Origin: Neofusicoccum parvum
Taxonomy: Eukaryota; Ascomycota; Dothideomycetes; Botryosphaeriales; Botryosphaeriaceae
Direction: 5' to 3'
DNA: 64,000 bases
Assembly (NCBI GenBank): GCA_020912385.1
Contig: CP087210.1
Coordinates: 2,976,001-3,040,000, forward strand
A program made the position numbers and the translations under genes. A model generated the notes under the pieces. The model saw nothing but the letters and a program-made list of their open reading frames with translations. It did not search any database and was not told where the DNA came from. The first letter of the stretch is position 1. Each line of letters begins with the position of its first letter. Positions 10,568-21,335 of this stretch are shown here, piece by piece.

Positions 10568-12261
10568 GGTGGTTGCTACGAGGTCTCCAGGGTGCGATTC
10601 GCGGGGATGGAGAAGCGGCGAGGCTCGCAGGTGAGGAGCAATGGGGCGGCAGGCGTTGCGGGTGAGGAGGCTGGTGTTGTTGCGGCGGGGCGGGCAGGCG
10701 GAGGTCAATTGGAGGCGAGTCCAGCGGTTGAGCGCTCGGTGCAGAGGACAGCTTGGTGAAAGCGGAGAGAAGCTGGTGGAAGCTGGTCGAGCTGCGCGCG
10801 AAGTGGAGCAGTTCAACAATATGGCAGTAATGTGTCCACAGCTTGGCCGGCGTGGGGTGCGGCAGTTAGTCTGGCGCATCCTGCGCGCCTTCTGCCGGCA
10901 TGTGACAGTCCAGCCGCGCCATTGGCCCGTGCCCGCGACGCTGTGACGTCTGCGCGACAGGAACTCTCGCCCTCGCACCACCTCCCGCGCCCGGCCTCGA
11001 CGCGTCGGCCGCCCGCCGTGTGCTCTACAAAGCTTTCCCAAGATGCGGGGAAGGCAGATTGAGTTAGCCACGCGATTCACCAGCCGGCCAATTGTCCTCC
11101 CGCCCCTGCACGGCCCCCAGTCTCCGTCGTGTGAGCTCAAACAGCAGGCCCTGCCGCCCCGGAAAAGCAACATTCCCTCACCCCGAACCGCAGATCGCGC
11201 TCAAATCATGCGCAGCCATGTTGTTTGCCTTTCTTCCCGGCGGCCACTCCACCCCGCTAGCTCTTAGCGACCTGCCGACGTCTGCGGAGTCCTGCAACTT
11301 TTTTTAATCGCGCAATTTTGCAATCTTTCCTGTCATCGTTGCTCACGCCCTACAGCTCCGGCACTGCATCATGCACCTTCAACACAGCATGCCTCTTCGA
11401 GATAACGCTGTCTAAAGCCATTGGGATCTCGCCCGCCCCAAGTCACGCGGCGGCGCCTCCAAATCCGCCCAGCCGGACGCCTACATATGCATTCGTGCGA
11501 GGCACCAACGGAGCCCGCTCTTTTAAAAGCTTGTATCTGACGCCATCGCGGGGCCTGAAGAAACCGATAACAGGACACGAGGTTATTGGAGCACCACCAA
11601 TGCGGACGCGATGGTGGTGACACCTTCTTCATGAGGCCACGACTTTTTGCTTCCACCTCCCCGCTTTATCCCGCCCCGGAGCTAAAGCTATTTACCAGCT
11701 TGAGGAACCCGGCTGACGTGCCCCTTGGCCCGCTATTCAGCCAAGAAATACTGCGGGTCCGAGGTGTGGCACATACGTGTACCATGCAAGGGATTCTTAC
11801 GTGTGTGAAAGCCATTGCTGCATTTCGTACCGTCGTCGCTGCTCTTCAGGAAACCGGCGATCACTTGTGCTACGCTCTCTCAACAGTTTTCAGTCTGAGC
11901 AAACCACAACGATGTGTTCTCCAGTCCAGAACAGGGCATGAAAACCGCTGTTTGCTCTGACTGCCGGATTCCATGGGCGCCTTCTACTGCAAATGAATCC
12001 GATTTTGATGTTCCCAGCTTTCCATGACGATGGCAGTCGTGTTCTTTGTCTGTCGCAGTCCCATGTTGCTGCAGCCGGCCATGGTCGAAAATACCAAGAC
12101 TCGTGAATCTCTTTGTTCTCTCGGACCTCATCAGGTTTCTTTTCCAGGGCATGTTCTCATTGCATAGATTTGAGAGCCGTGTCTCTCTTACTATCGCTTC
12201 ACGGCCCGAGAAGAAGACGGTCTTTTCTGTTCCGTACCAACCAATACCTTCGTAGTCCGGA
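10568..12261. other. Long divergent intergenic region between CHO2 and the receptor gene
   Basis: About 1.7 kb. GC-rich near the CHO2 start, more balanced later. It should hold the promoters of both divergent genes. Open frames here are on both strands without protein-like composition, and I see no gene. Confidence 0.5.
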
Positions 12262-13891
12262 ATGAGTTCCCCGTTCAACGGGGAGTGCCCCTCCCCTTTC
12301 TTAGATGAGACCTTGTTCTCGAAAACAGGAGGGTGTGAGTGCATCTTATCGTTATCGCACATAACTCACGCTAATATTCCGAATAGTTCTCAAAGGTCGA
12401 AGCTGTGCACCAAATCCACTCCAGGGCGAAAACGCCACCACTAATTGCTGCATTCCCTGTCCAGTCTACGATTACCTTTATTCTGATGGTAATTACCCCA
12501 ACACTAAATGCCTCTATAAAGTTATTGACCGGAATTATGCAGATTTCAAGCAGATGACGGACGGGGCAGCGTGGGTTCACGTCGCTGGCTTCATCCTCTG
12601 TGGCTTCTTACTCATATCTATGGCAATTCTGCCAGTCCGTGCCACTCGCCGCTCTTATCTGAACGTCCTACTCTTGGTGGGGATTATGCTTATGGAACTC
12701 GGTTTCATCATCCCGCTAGCCAGGCAGCCAGAACAGTGCTACAACGAAATCACCCCGAACGACATGTACTCAAGCACTACTTGCGCTTTCTCCGGAGTAC
12801 GTCAACCCACAACCTAAACCCCGCCTCTTTCCCCCAGCCCTACCCTCAAACTTCTCACTAACAAGCCCCACTAGGCCTTCGCAGCCTTCGGCGGCATGAC
12901 GCTCGTGACCTGGATACTCGTCCGTGCGCTCTTCATGCACCTCCAAATCTGCTGGGACATCGCACCCACCAAGCACCACTACATCGGCGCCACCATCGCC
13001 GCCTCAACCGTCACCATCGGCCTCGTCTCCGCCGTCCTCGCCCACGCCGGCGTCTCCTTCCGCTTCGGCGGCTACTGCCACGTCAACCACACCGGCTCCA
13101 TCGCCACCTACTGGGCGTGGCTGCTCGCGTTCAGCGGGCTCGCGCTGCTCCTCCAGCTGGCGACGTTTGCGTACTGCATCAAAGTCTACCTGCAGGCGGC
13201 GCTGCTGCGCTCCGACGTCTCGGCCATGTCGACGACCCGCTCCGGGCAGAGCGGCGGGAGGAAGGGCAGCGCGGCGCCCAGCGCGCTATCGTCGCGGTCG
13301 CGCAGCGCGCGCGCGGCCGCCAGGCGCCTGCGCATGGTGTTGCTGCTGCAGTGGCGCAGCTTGGCGATCGTGGCGCTGGCCATCTTCACCACCACCTTCG
13401 TCTGCGTCGTGTTCATCGTGCTGGATAACAGGCAGGAGCGGCTGGCGTTTGCGGATACGGAGGCCTTGGTGCCGTGGATCGTGTGCATGATCTTGACGAG
13501 GGATAATGAGCAGTGTCTCGATAAGACGGGGCCGATTATCATCCCGGAGCGGATCACGGTTGCGACGTTGTTTATCTTGGCGTTTGTGGGGATTGAGGCG
13601 TTTGTATTGCTATGTAGGACAGATGTGTTTAGGGCGTGGTGGGACTTGGTGCGGAAGCCCTTTGGGAAGAAGAAGGGGGCTTTGGTTGCGCAGCCGCAGG
13701 TAGAAGCGATTGGGAGGGGTCAGAGGTTCGGGTCGGTAGTGTCAGCTGAGATGGCTGAACGGACTGGCTCAGCATCTAATGAGGCTGAGAGGGCAGACTC
13801 GACAGCTGAGAGGGGCGAAGTAGTTCGTGCTACGAGTACTGAGAGGGTTGAGACGACTAGCTCAGCCACAGCAGCGCCACATGCATTGTGA
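12262..13891 (+). CDS. Seven-helix receptor, fungal Frizzled/Smoothened-like family
   Basis: Built by hand from four exons: 12262-12334, 12387-12488, 12543-12796 and 12875-13891 (481 aa). Introns are 52, 54 and 78 nt, and all junctions keep frame. The N-terminus has paired cysteine motifs (NGECPSPFLDE; RSCAPN; NCCIPCPVYDYLYSD) as in fungal Frizzled-like receptors. Then come TM1 (HVAGFILCGFLLISMAIL), TM2, the conserved QCYNEITPNDMYSS-CAFSGAF block, and TM3 with WILVRALFMHLQICW. A cysteine-bearing loop (GYCHVN), four further helices and a Ser/Glu-rich cytoplasmic tail follow. By homology it is a plasma-membrane receptor; ligand and G-protein coupling are unknown. The gene is divergent from CHO2 with no evident functional link. 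Confidence 0.8.
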
Positions 13892-14517
13892 TGCGTTGCT
13901 ATCAGAAATCAAATCAGGCTCTTCTGATGAACAGTTGTCATTTTGTATCTCGATTGTATTCCTTCTGAATTTTCTCTCGAGGTTCACCTCTCATGAGTAT
14001 CTAGTATCTTCTGGATGCGGTGTAACTTTACACTCCCTCACCTCAGGTAACACCAAAAACCATCGTACTTACATTCCTCTCTCTCAAACCCAATTTCCGC
14101 CTTCTGTTTTTGGGGCTGTGCGAGCAAGGCGCTGAGATGTGACACATAAGGGGTATGAGCCTCTCTCAGCTTTATGATTAAGAATAGATGATTTGTTCGA
14201 GTAGCCTTGCTGTCAAAGTATTCTTAAGTACTCTTTCGAAGCTACATCCTGTGATCCTTCATGCTCCAGATCAGCACACCTCTCCCCCAAACAACCATCG
14301 CTCCAGACCGTTCTGAACGGTAGACTGCATTTGTTTGCCCGAGTCGGCTCTACGTCATCATTCCAGGCTCTTCTACTCAGTTTCTTTGTCGCATACCTGC
14401 CTCGTTCTCACCAACAAACTCAAAATAGATTCACAGAAAAGGTTTGGCACCTATAATGCATATTTTATTCCAAAAAAAAAACTAATATTTCGTTCAGTCC
14501 TAATCTGAGTCTCTACC
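13892..14517. other. Intergenic region between receptor and small secreted protein
   Basis: AT-richer than the genes. It holds the 3' flank of the receptor gene and, at its right end, the promoter of the next gene, including an A-rich run at about 14472. No gene seen. Confidence 0.5.
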
Positions 14518-14790
14518 ATGTACCCCCTCAGCATCGTGGCCACAGTCAGTTTTGCCACTATGGTGACAGCTGCTGGAGGCATCCTCGACTCTCAAAATGG
14601 ACCGGTCACCCCTATGCCAACTCCAAATGACTGGAACACTTCCTTTTCTAGATATGTTCCAGCCACCACCTCCGCTTCATCCGACATGAACTGTAGTGTT
14701 GGCAGCAAAATTCCACAATGGCGACCTGAAGATGTAGAACTTCTGGCAAGTCAGGTAGCAGACAAGGTCAAGGAATTGCTCACTCAGTAG
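14518..14790 (+). CDS. Small secreted protein, unknown function
   Basis: 90 aa from ATG 14518. Residues 1-20 (MYPLSIVATVSFATMVTAAG) form a clear signal peptide. The mature part is ~70 residues, polar, with a single cysteine and a helical acidic/lysine end (EDVELLASQVADKVKELL). One cysteine argues against a disulphide-rich effector fold. No family recognised. Upstream is AT-rich with a short A-run. It could be a secreted effector-like protein or an unremarkable cell-wall peptide. The frame being open by chance is possible but less likely given the signal peptide. Confidence 0.5.
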   Translation: MYPLSIVATVSFATMVTAAGGILDSQNGPVTPMPTPNDWNTSFSRYVPATTSASSDMNCSVGSKIPQWRPEDVELLASQVADKVKELLTQ

Positions 14791-16572
14791 CCGGAAGAGA
14801 GGTCTACCGCACCAGCCTTGGAACAGACAGCCACCAAAGACATTTACGAATAACTTCAGGGCGGGCTTCATTGATGTGGACACTTGGGGCTTGAGAGGGG
14901 GAGAGAAGGAATGTCATGAAGAGTTTTTAATATACATTAAATGTTTTCTGTTGTGCTGTTAGGTCTCTCTTTCTAACTTTCGACATTATAGAGGGAACAC
15001 TGTTCTTACAATCAACAATTAATGCGCTACATGCGCTTTAATGCGCTCTTCTCGGTAGATAGATCTATCCATGGTGTTTTACTAAGTGATCTAAGGTTTT
15101 CGAAAGCTTCTTGGCGGAAGCTTACTATTATCGTATACGAAAATATTGTGAGATTTGTTACTCGCGAGGTTGGAAATTCCGTAGTCCTAGCTTCTTCTTT
15201 ACCTCCGCTTGGCTTGACCGCTAAAGGCTACGACCTGTACTTCTTTCGTAAGCCTCTTGTTAGATATGCGCGATAATACTTGTCACTAAAGTTCTTGATA
15301 TCTACTATTTTAGCTAGGGATGTTTTAGAGCGGAGTAGAAGACACTTCAATAATGTTCGATGTTCACAACATTATTCGTACATCTGGTAGGACCCTAATG
15401 GCTTCATAAGAGCACGTGAGTGGTTAACGATAAAATTTTGACTTAGGCCAAACTATCCTTTGCTGATTACAATCCTTATAGTGTGTAAAGCAGGTTGAGG
15501 GCCGCTCCTTATTATTTCATCAGTTTAAGGCTCTGTTATGAGTATAGAGATCAGTTTGGAGGCAAACATCACATGATTCATGAACAACGACCTATATTTA
15601 TCTACATTTATCTGGTGGAAGCCCTAACAGGCTTTTGCTTCACAAGGCGTCTGTTAGGTGGTGCTGATAGGCTGGCGCCTGCATTGTTACACAATAAAAA
15701 AAAAGCTTTATTCCAAGATTAGCCATGTGGTGATACAGAGGGATATCTGGAAAATTCTGTTGTACTACGAGAGCCTTGCGATTCAAAATATCAGAGAGAC
15801 CGGACCTCTTCCTCTTCCCAATAATCACATAAACTGATGCACAACATATAATTCATTTGAGGATCCTTTACTTTACCTTTCGTGATCTCTAGTTCTAGAT
15901 TTCTAAGGTCTGCGACTCGAACATTAAGGAATTCCGGCCGAAGAATTTTCCCAGTCATTCTCTACTGTTTCCAACCTTCCCTACGTGCCGGTTTCTGTAC
16001 CATCGGCCGAACATGTCGTAGTGTCCGGTTCCACAAGCGACGCGCTGCATGCATTGTGACGCGTCGCCATTGGAATAATTGGGGGCGGAAGGATTTTTGC
16101 CTCGCAGGAAATCATTCCGGGACCCGCGTATTACCGTTGATTCCACGTATGTGCTACATACTTTTTCGGAGCGTTTAGGGAGGAAATGATGTAAGGCGGC
16201 CTTAAGAAGCGTACTTATCTTACCATACCGACTCTTGGCCACCGAAGTTGGCGATTCCATCGCCCATCATCTTACAAAGCAGCTATGTATTGGCGCAAGA
16301 AGAGTCTCTCTTGAAGGTCGTACTATGACAAAACATGGGAGGTTTTCATAACCAGCTGGGTATGCTTTTTCAAGGCGTTAAGGACGGTTCCCCGCATTGC
16401 GTTGAAGCTGAGAATCTCCGAAGTTGTTGCCGGGCCTCCTCCATCCGCTGAGCAAAGCAGCTGCTCAAGACCTCCGGACCTTTTCGAAATCTCGGAATTC
16501 GTCAGTTTCCTACTTCTCTGGATGCACTCACATATCGAGACACTAATTTAGCGAAGACAAGCTGTTGATACG
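14791..16572. other. AT-rich gene-free stretch
   Basis: About 1.8 kb with visibly lower GC than its surroundings. No open frame with protein-like composition. It contains three close ATGCGCT words at 15021-15050 and an 8-bp inverted repeat (CCTAACAG/CTGTTAGG, 15623-15658). It may be mutated repeat DNA, but I recognise no element. Confidence 0.4.
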
Positions 16573-17240
16573 ATGGCATCCACGACCCTTTCTATCCCCA
16601 CAGTGCAGACGACAAGCATAATCTGGATGAGTTCAGGCCTGACAGTGAGCTTGGCATCCAGCACCACACATTACGTAGAATCGACGGTATCATCCACGGT
16701 CAGCAACCATTCCTCTTCCCACCTGGAGACAGAATTGACGCAAAGCAGCCCACCTCCAGCTCCGCCACCTCCGCGACCTCCTTCGCACTCACCACGCCAA
16801 CACCAGCAACAAGCACCAGCCCCTCCAGCAGCGGTCTCTCCACATCCACCAAAATCGCCCTCGGCATCACTATCCCCCTCGGCGTCCTCCTCCTCGCCGC
16901 GCTAATAATCGGAGCCTTCGTCCTCGGCCGGCGGCGCGCCACGGCGCCCGGGACCGAGTGCTCCGTGCTCAGCACGATCAGATCAATCGTCCGATGGCGA
17001 CCGAGAGGGATGCAGCAACAAGCTTCCGACGACGAGAAGGCGGGGTGTGGCTGGTGCGAGGCGCAGGAGCTGCCGGGGCAAAGCGTGCAGGAGTTGGCGA
17101 CGGAGGTGAGCCACGCGGAGCTGGAGGCGCAGAGGGTGATCGTGGAGATGACGGTGCCTGAGATGATGCCGGTGGAGCTGCCGGGAGAGGGACAGAAGCA
17201 GATGCGGGGAGGAGAAGGGTGGAGGACATCAAAGGAGTGA
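16573..17240 (+). CDS. Mucin-like single-pass membrane protein, dispersed copy D
   Basis: ATG 16573 opens a Ser/Thr-rich frame, while the helix and tail lie in the next frame. A 59-nt intron 16687-16745 (GTATCA...CAAAG, branch-like TTGAC) joins them in frame, giving 202 aa; a frameshift is the alternative. Features in order: Ser/Thr stalk; transmembrane helix at about residues 75-98; GAFVLGRRR; basic stretch. The tail has AQELPGQS, VQELATEVSHAEL and MMPVELPG. Tail order and spacing match copies B and C of the array at 2.3-6.4 kb, and MMPVELPG is identical in copy E. It stands alone, on the opposite strand, 10 kb from the array. Confidence 0.6.
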
Positions 17241-17524
17241 CATTATCATCTGACTACAAAGGAGCGTGCTTTTTTAGAGAAAAACGAAAAAAAAAAAGAA
17301 AAAAACAACAAACGTCGAACATGGTCGTCTCGCTATAGGTATCAACTCCGCGCTCATCATCGAAACGAACAGGAAGAGAGGAAAAACGCCGCCAACGAAA
17401 GCAAGCAATGATATCATAAAACATTAGCACCTCCCACCTTTCGTCATCAACTCACCAAGGTATTTCGAGAAACGAAAAAAAGAAGAGTAACAAACCACCC
17501 GGATTCATCAAGAAAGGACATTCG

Positions 17525-19552
17525 TCAAACCACCTCCATCATAATCTGAATCTCCTCCGCCCCCTCCTCCCCCACCACACCCATCACCCTCATCCCCTCG
17601 AACATCGCCTCCGCGCTCCCCGGACCCCCCACGCCCCCCACGCACCCCGCGCGCGCCTTCTTCCAGCTGCGCCGCTTCTTGATCGGGTTGGCCGCGTTCT
17701 CCCTGAAGCGGTTGAGCAGCAGGTCGACGGCGGCGGCCGAGTAGCGGCGCTTCTCGCCGCCGGCGGAGCTGGCCGGGCTGGCCTCGAGCGACGACGGGGC
17801 CGAGGAGTCGTCGTCGTCGCGCGCGCCGGCGCTGGCCGCGCTGTCCGCCGCCGACGAGAAGCTCGAGCAGCCGGACGACGCTGCTGCCGCCGCCGCCATC
17901 GCCTCCTCCGCCGTCTCCGGCCGCTTAACCGTCGTCTTCGGGCTCGCGTCGACCATCTCCGCCATCATGACCGCGACTGCCGGCTTCTTCGACGACGACG
18001 GCGGTGGCGGTGGCGCCATGGTCCACGTCGCGCCGGGCACGAAGGTCGGGCTGGTCGGGTTGAGCGCCTTGGCCTTGCCCTTGCCCTTGGAGGTCAGCCG
18101 GGGAGGTGCCCATGGCTCGGCCAGCGACGGCTTGCGCGACTCGAAGCCTGCGCTGCGCGGGCCCGGGTCGGCTTGCGGCGGCGGGACGAGGTCGTCGATG
18201 TGCAGGACGCAGCTGCCGCGCGGGCTGAGCAGCGCCGACAGCGCGCGCACGTGGCGGCGGCCGGCGGCGCCGTCCTCGGCGACGATGATGCTGTTCGGCG
18301 CGCCGCCGCCGGTCTGGGTGCGGCCGACGCGGAGGGCGGTGGCGAGGTCCCAGCGCTCCGGGAAGGGAGAGGTGCAGGGGGGTGCGGGGTTGGTTTCTGC
18401 TGGGTCGGTGGCGTATTGGGTGGTGGGCTGAGAGTCGTCGTGCTGGGCGGTTTGCTGCTGCGATTGTGGTGTGGCAGTGGGGTAGGAGAAAGAGGCGCTG
18501 GGGGAGTAGGAGAATGAGTAGTACGGATCGACGTTGTAGAGGACGGAAGACGGGTCGACGCAGTCATAGGGGTCGGCGGTTGCGTCGGCATCGCCGTTTT
18601 GCCAGGCGTAGAGGTCCTCGGCGGTGGTTTCGGGGTCGAGGAGGAAGGGCGACGGGAGACCAGGGGAGAAGGCGTAGGGCTGCAGGAAGGGCGCTTGGAG
18701 GTGGTTGGGTATTTGGGGCTGGTTGTTGGGCGTGATGATCTGGAGTTGGGGATGCGCTTGGGTCAGGGGGATGAGGTGAGCATTGAGTATCGGCGCTGTG
18801 GTGTTGGCGGTCCAGACTCCGGCCTTGGAGTTGGAGCGCTGCTTTGCGGCGGCATCGATGGAGCGGCGCATCACACCGGTCACGCTGCCCTTCCGCGGCG
18901 CAACATCACTTGGGCCAAACCCCCAGCCGAGTTGGCCGGCCGTCTCGCCAAACTCAACGCGCCACCCGGACTGCCAGGGAGAAGAGCAAAAGTCGGCCTG
19001 CGCCATCACGGCAGAGTCGTGCAAGGCAGCGTCTTGCAGGTGGAGAATGCGGTGTTGCACGGAGCGGAGGTTCTCGAGCAGGGCGCGTTCCTCGGCGACG
19101 CAGTTGCGCAGGGTCCCGCGAGCACGCCAGCGACTGTGCTGCAGTTTCTTTTTTGTGGTGCGGGGCAGCCGGCTTTGTTGGTCGTCGTCGCGGTGTCGCG
19201 GCTGATTGTCGGCAGTCTGGCTGGTGGACGCTTTCGGAGGAGTGCGGCTCTCGTCGCTAGGGGCTGTCGACGAGGAGGTGCGGGGCGTGGAGTTCGAGGA
19301 GGGCTGAGTAGCGAGCGTGTCGGAATCCGTGGAAGACGGCCTGCGCTTGGTTCCGGATAGGGTATTTTCTATGGTGTTGAGTCTCGCGCGGACGCCGTCG
19401 ATTATAATGTGGGTGCGCTGCAGGGCGGAGACGATGTATAAACGCTGCTGGTGCAGAACGGCCAGGTGCGGTGTAGGGGTCAGCGTCGTCTGGAGAGCTG
19501 CTGACATCATGGTCCCCGTGCGTTCCTTTACTCCTGAAGCTAGGCCGGCCAT
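17525..19552 (-). CDS. Hypothetical 675-aa low-complexity protein
   Basis: Single exon from ATG 19552. Residues ~25-65 look helical (HQQRLYIVSALQRTHIIIDG and following), then a Ser/Thr linker, a basic patch (RTTKKKLQHSRWRARG) and a second helical stretch (LLENLRSVQHRILHLQ). The middle is Pro/Gln/Ser/Tyr-rich. The C-terminal part has a polyalanine/serine region followed by KRRYSAAAVDLLLNRFRENA and IKKRRSWKK, a compact basic motif that could be a nuclear localisation signal. No enzyme motif, signal peptide or membrane helix seen. I do not recognise the family. A nuclear or regulatory protein is a guess from the basic motifs and disorder. Confidence 0.7.
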   Translation of the reverse strand: MAGLASGVKERTGTMMSAALQTTLTPTPHLAVLHQQRLYIVSALQRTHIIIDGVRARLNTIENTLSGTKRRPSSTDSDTLATQPSSNSTPRTSSSTAPSDESRTPPKASTSQTADNQPRHRDDDQQSRLPRTTKKKLQHSRWRARGTLRNCVAEERALLENLRSVQHRILHLQDAALHDSAVMAQADFCSSPWQSGWRVEFGETAGQLGWGFGPSDVAPRKGSVTGVMRRSIDAAAKQRSNSKAGVWTANTTAPILNAHLIPLTQAHPQLQIITPNNQPQIPNHLQAPFLQPYAFSPGLPSPFLLDPETTAEDLYAWQNGDADATADPYDCVDPSSVLYNVDPYYSFSYSPSASFSYPTATPQSQQQTAQHDDSQPTTQYATDPAETNPAPPCTSPFPERWDLATALRVGRTQTGGGAPNSIIVAEDGAAGRRHVRALSALLSPRGSCVLHIDDLVPPPQADPGPRSAGFESRKPSLAEPWAPPRLTSKGKGKAKALNPTSPTFVPGATWTMAPPPPPSSSKKPAVAVMMAEMVDASPKTTVKRPETAEEAMAAAAAASSGCSSFSSAADSAASAGARDDDDSSAPSSLEASPASSAGGEKRRYSAAAVDLLLNRFRENAANPIKKRRSWKKARAGCVGGVGGPGSAEAMFEGMRVMGVVGEEGAEEIQIMMEVV

Positions 19553-21335
19553 CTGAAACTCGGCCGTCTAGTGGACCGTCAGCGCGGTTTGAGAGCCGCA
19601 GTGGACCCTATCGGCGGTTTCACCTTATTCTGGAAGTCCTGACAAACGCTCTAGACTCAGGTACCGGAGGTCTCATGAGCAGAAGGTGGGGAGGTGCGGG
19701 CGCTTCGAACGGGAGCTTTAACCACGGCGCGCCCCCCGCGACCAGCCTGGCGTTCTTTGTAGACTGGCGGCGTCAGAGGCGTTTGCAACCGTTGAAGTTT
19801 AGAAGTCTCGTTTATCTCGCCAACCCCCATTGAGTTGCGGCAGCTGGCGTTGGAAAGTTTGATGCGAGCCGCAGCGCACGTGGGAACGACATCACAGGAC
19901 GGAGGCCGAAACTGAAAACGGTCTCGGATACGCGAGGGACACTGGTGAGGGCAGCAAGCGGAAACAGGTGCCAAGGCTCGACAGCGTGGGCTGCTTTGTT
20001 GTCCTCGGCATAACGACAAAGAAAAGTTGCCGGATTTGGAGGCGCTGCGCCAAGGGCCCTAAGCACACGACGTGAAAGCGACAGGCTGTTTCGAGATTAA
20101 GAAGGAAAACCATGAAACCGCTAGCCAGCGAATGCCACCTAACACGAGCAAGAGAGTTCAAGAGGTTCGGCAGCGAGAAGGCAGGGCCGGCGTCGAGTTT
20201 GAGCATTGAGCATGTGACGAAGAATGAAAAGAAGGGAAAAAACGAAAACGCACGTTTCTGACGGCGGTGATGGAGTGTCAGCTACGTGTCCAGATGCCGG
20301 TTCAAGGTGGAAGTCTACCGCTTCCGCTGTGGCACGCAGCTGACTGGCGGCTGATGCTGGGATGGCCGGGTGTGCTGACTTAAAACGGGATGCGTGGCTC
20401 TTTGAGGTGCTCCATGGCGGGTGACTGAAATTTCGAACCGCCCGCAGAGCCACCTAAATTGTCAATCCCGGGGCCCCAAGGAAAGGCTAACATGACAGAC
20501 CCAATGGCTACGTTCGGCCGGGCGAGCGCGGAGAGGCTGCCGCCATGCTCACAGCGAGCCATGCCGGCGGTCAAGGAAGGCGACGCGACAACAGAAGGGA
20601 TTGTCGTGGGCAAATTACGGCAGCGAGCACGCACGGAGCGGCGCGGACGGCGGCAACGGCCGGACCGTACCGACGTCGAGCTGGTTCCTGGCCATTCGGG
20701 GAAGAAGGCAGGGGAAGCGGAGACGAGTCATTCGGAGAGCATGCGCGGATTCTGAAGGAGCTGACCGCTGGTCTGGGGCGGAGAATTTGGATGCCCAGTG
20801 CCCCTGGTCGCGGCGCGCCGCCACAGAGCGGGCGTGGACAACCCCGGCGGCCGGTGTGGCTGGCAGAGCGGGAGTGCAGCAAGGCCGGCAGAGGCTGGAC
20901 GGGCAGATCGGAGCAGGCCTGGGGAGGGGCCGAATTTTGGATGGCCGTTGAGGCGAGCGGTGCGGTGTGGTGGAGAGCGGAGAGAGGCGGGGCGGAGCCG
21001 GCGGGTACCTGCAGCCCGCGCCTGGCGCCGTTTGCTCCTTGCTCGCTGCTCCTGCCTCGCCGCCTTGCTGCCTCGCCGCCTTGCTGCCTGCGCCGGCTGC
21101 CCCTCACCTGTGCTCCTGCCACCGCCCGCCGCACCGTCGGCTGATTGCCGGCGCAAACGCGTGTCGCGTCTCCCGTCACGCCGTGCACGCCCCTGTGCTC
21201 CGTCTCCCCGCCCAGCCCGTGAGCTGCGAGCTGCGCACACCGTTCGTTTCGCCAACCACTGCGGGCACTGGTTGCCCGTCCTTTCCTCGCGCGCGCCGTC
21301 GCCTTCACCCACTGCTCACCGCAGCACCGCTAGTC
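19553..21335. other. Divergent intergenic region, GC-rich
   Basis: About 1.8 kb between divergently transcribed genes. From 20.5 kb onward it is strongly GC-rich, so many overlapping frames stay open on both strands, none with protein-like features. CT-rich sequence just before 21336 fits a 5' UTR. Confidence 0.5.

Noticed and set aside
15623..15658. 8-bp inverted repeat as a possible transposon end or terminator
   Set aside because: Too short and isolated; no partner ends or transposase found.
20967..21335. Upstream extension of the 843-aa protein
   Set aside because: No ATG, strongly GC-driven composition; the ATG at 21336 opens family-like sequence.
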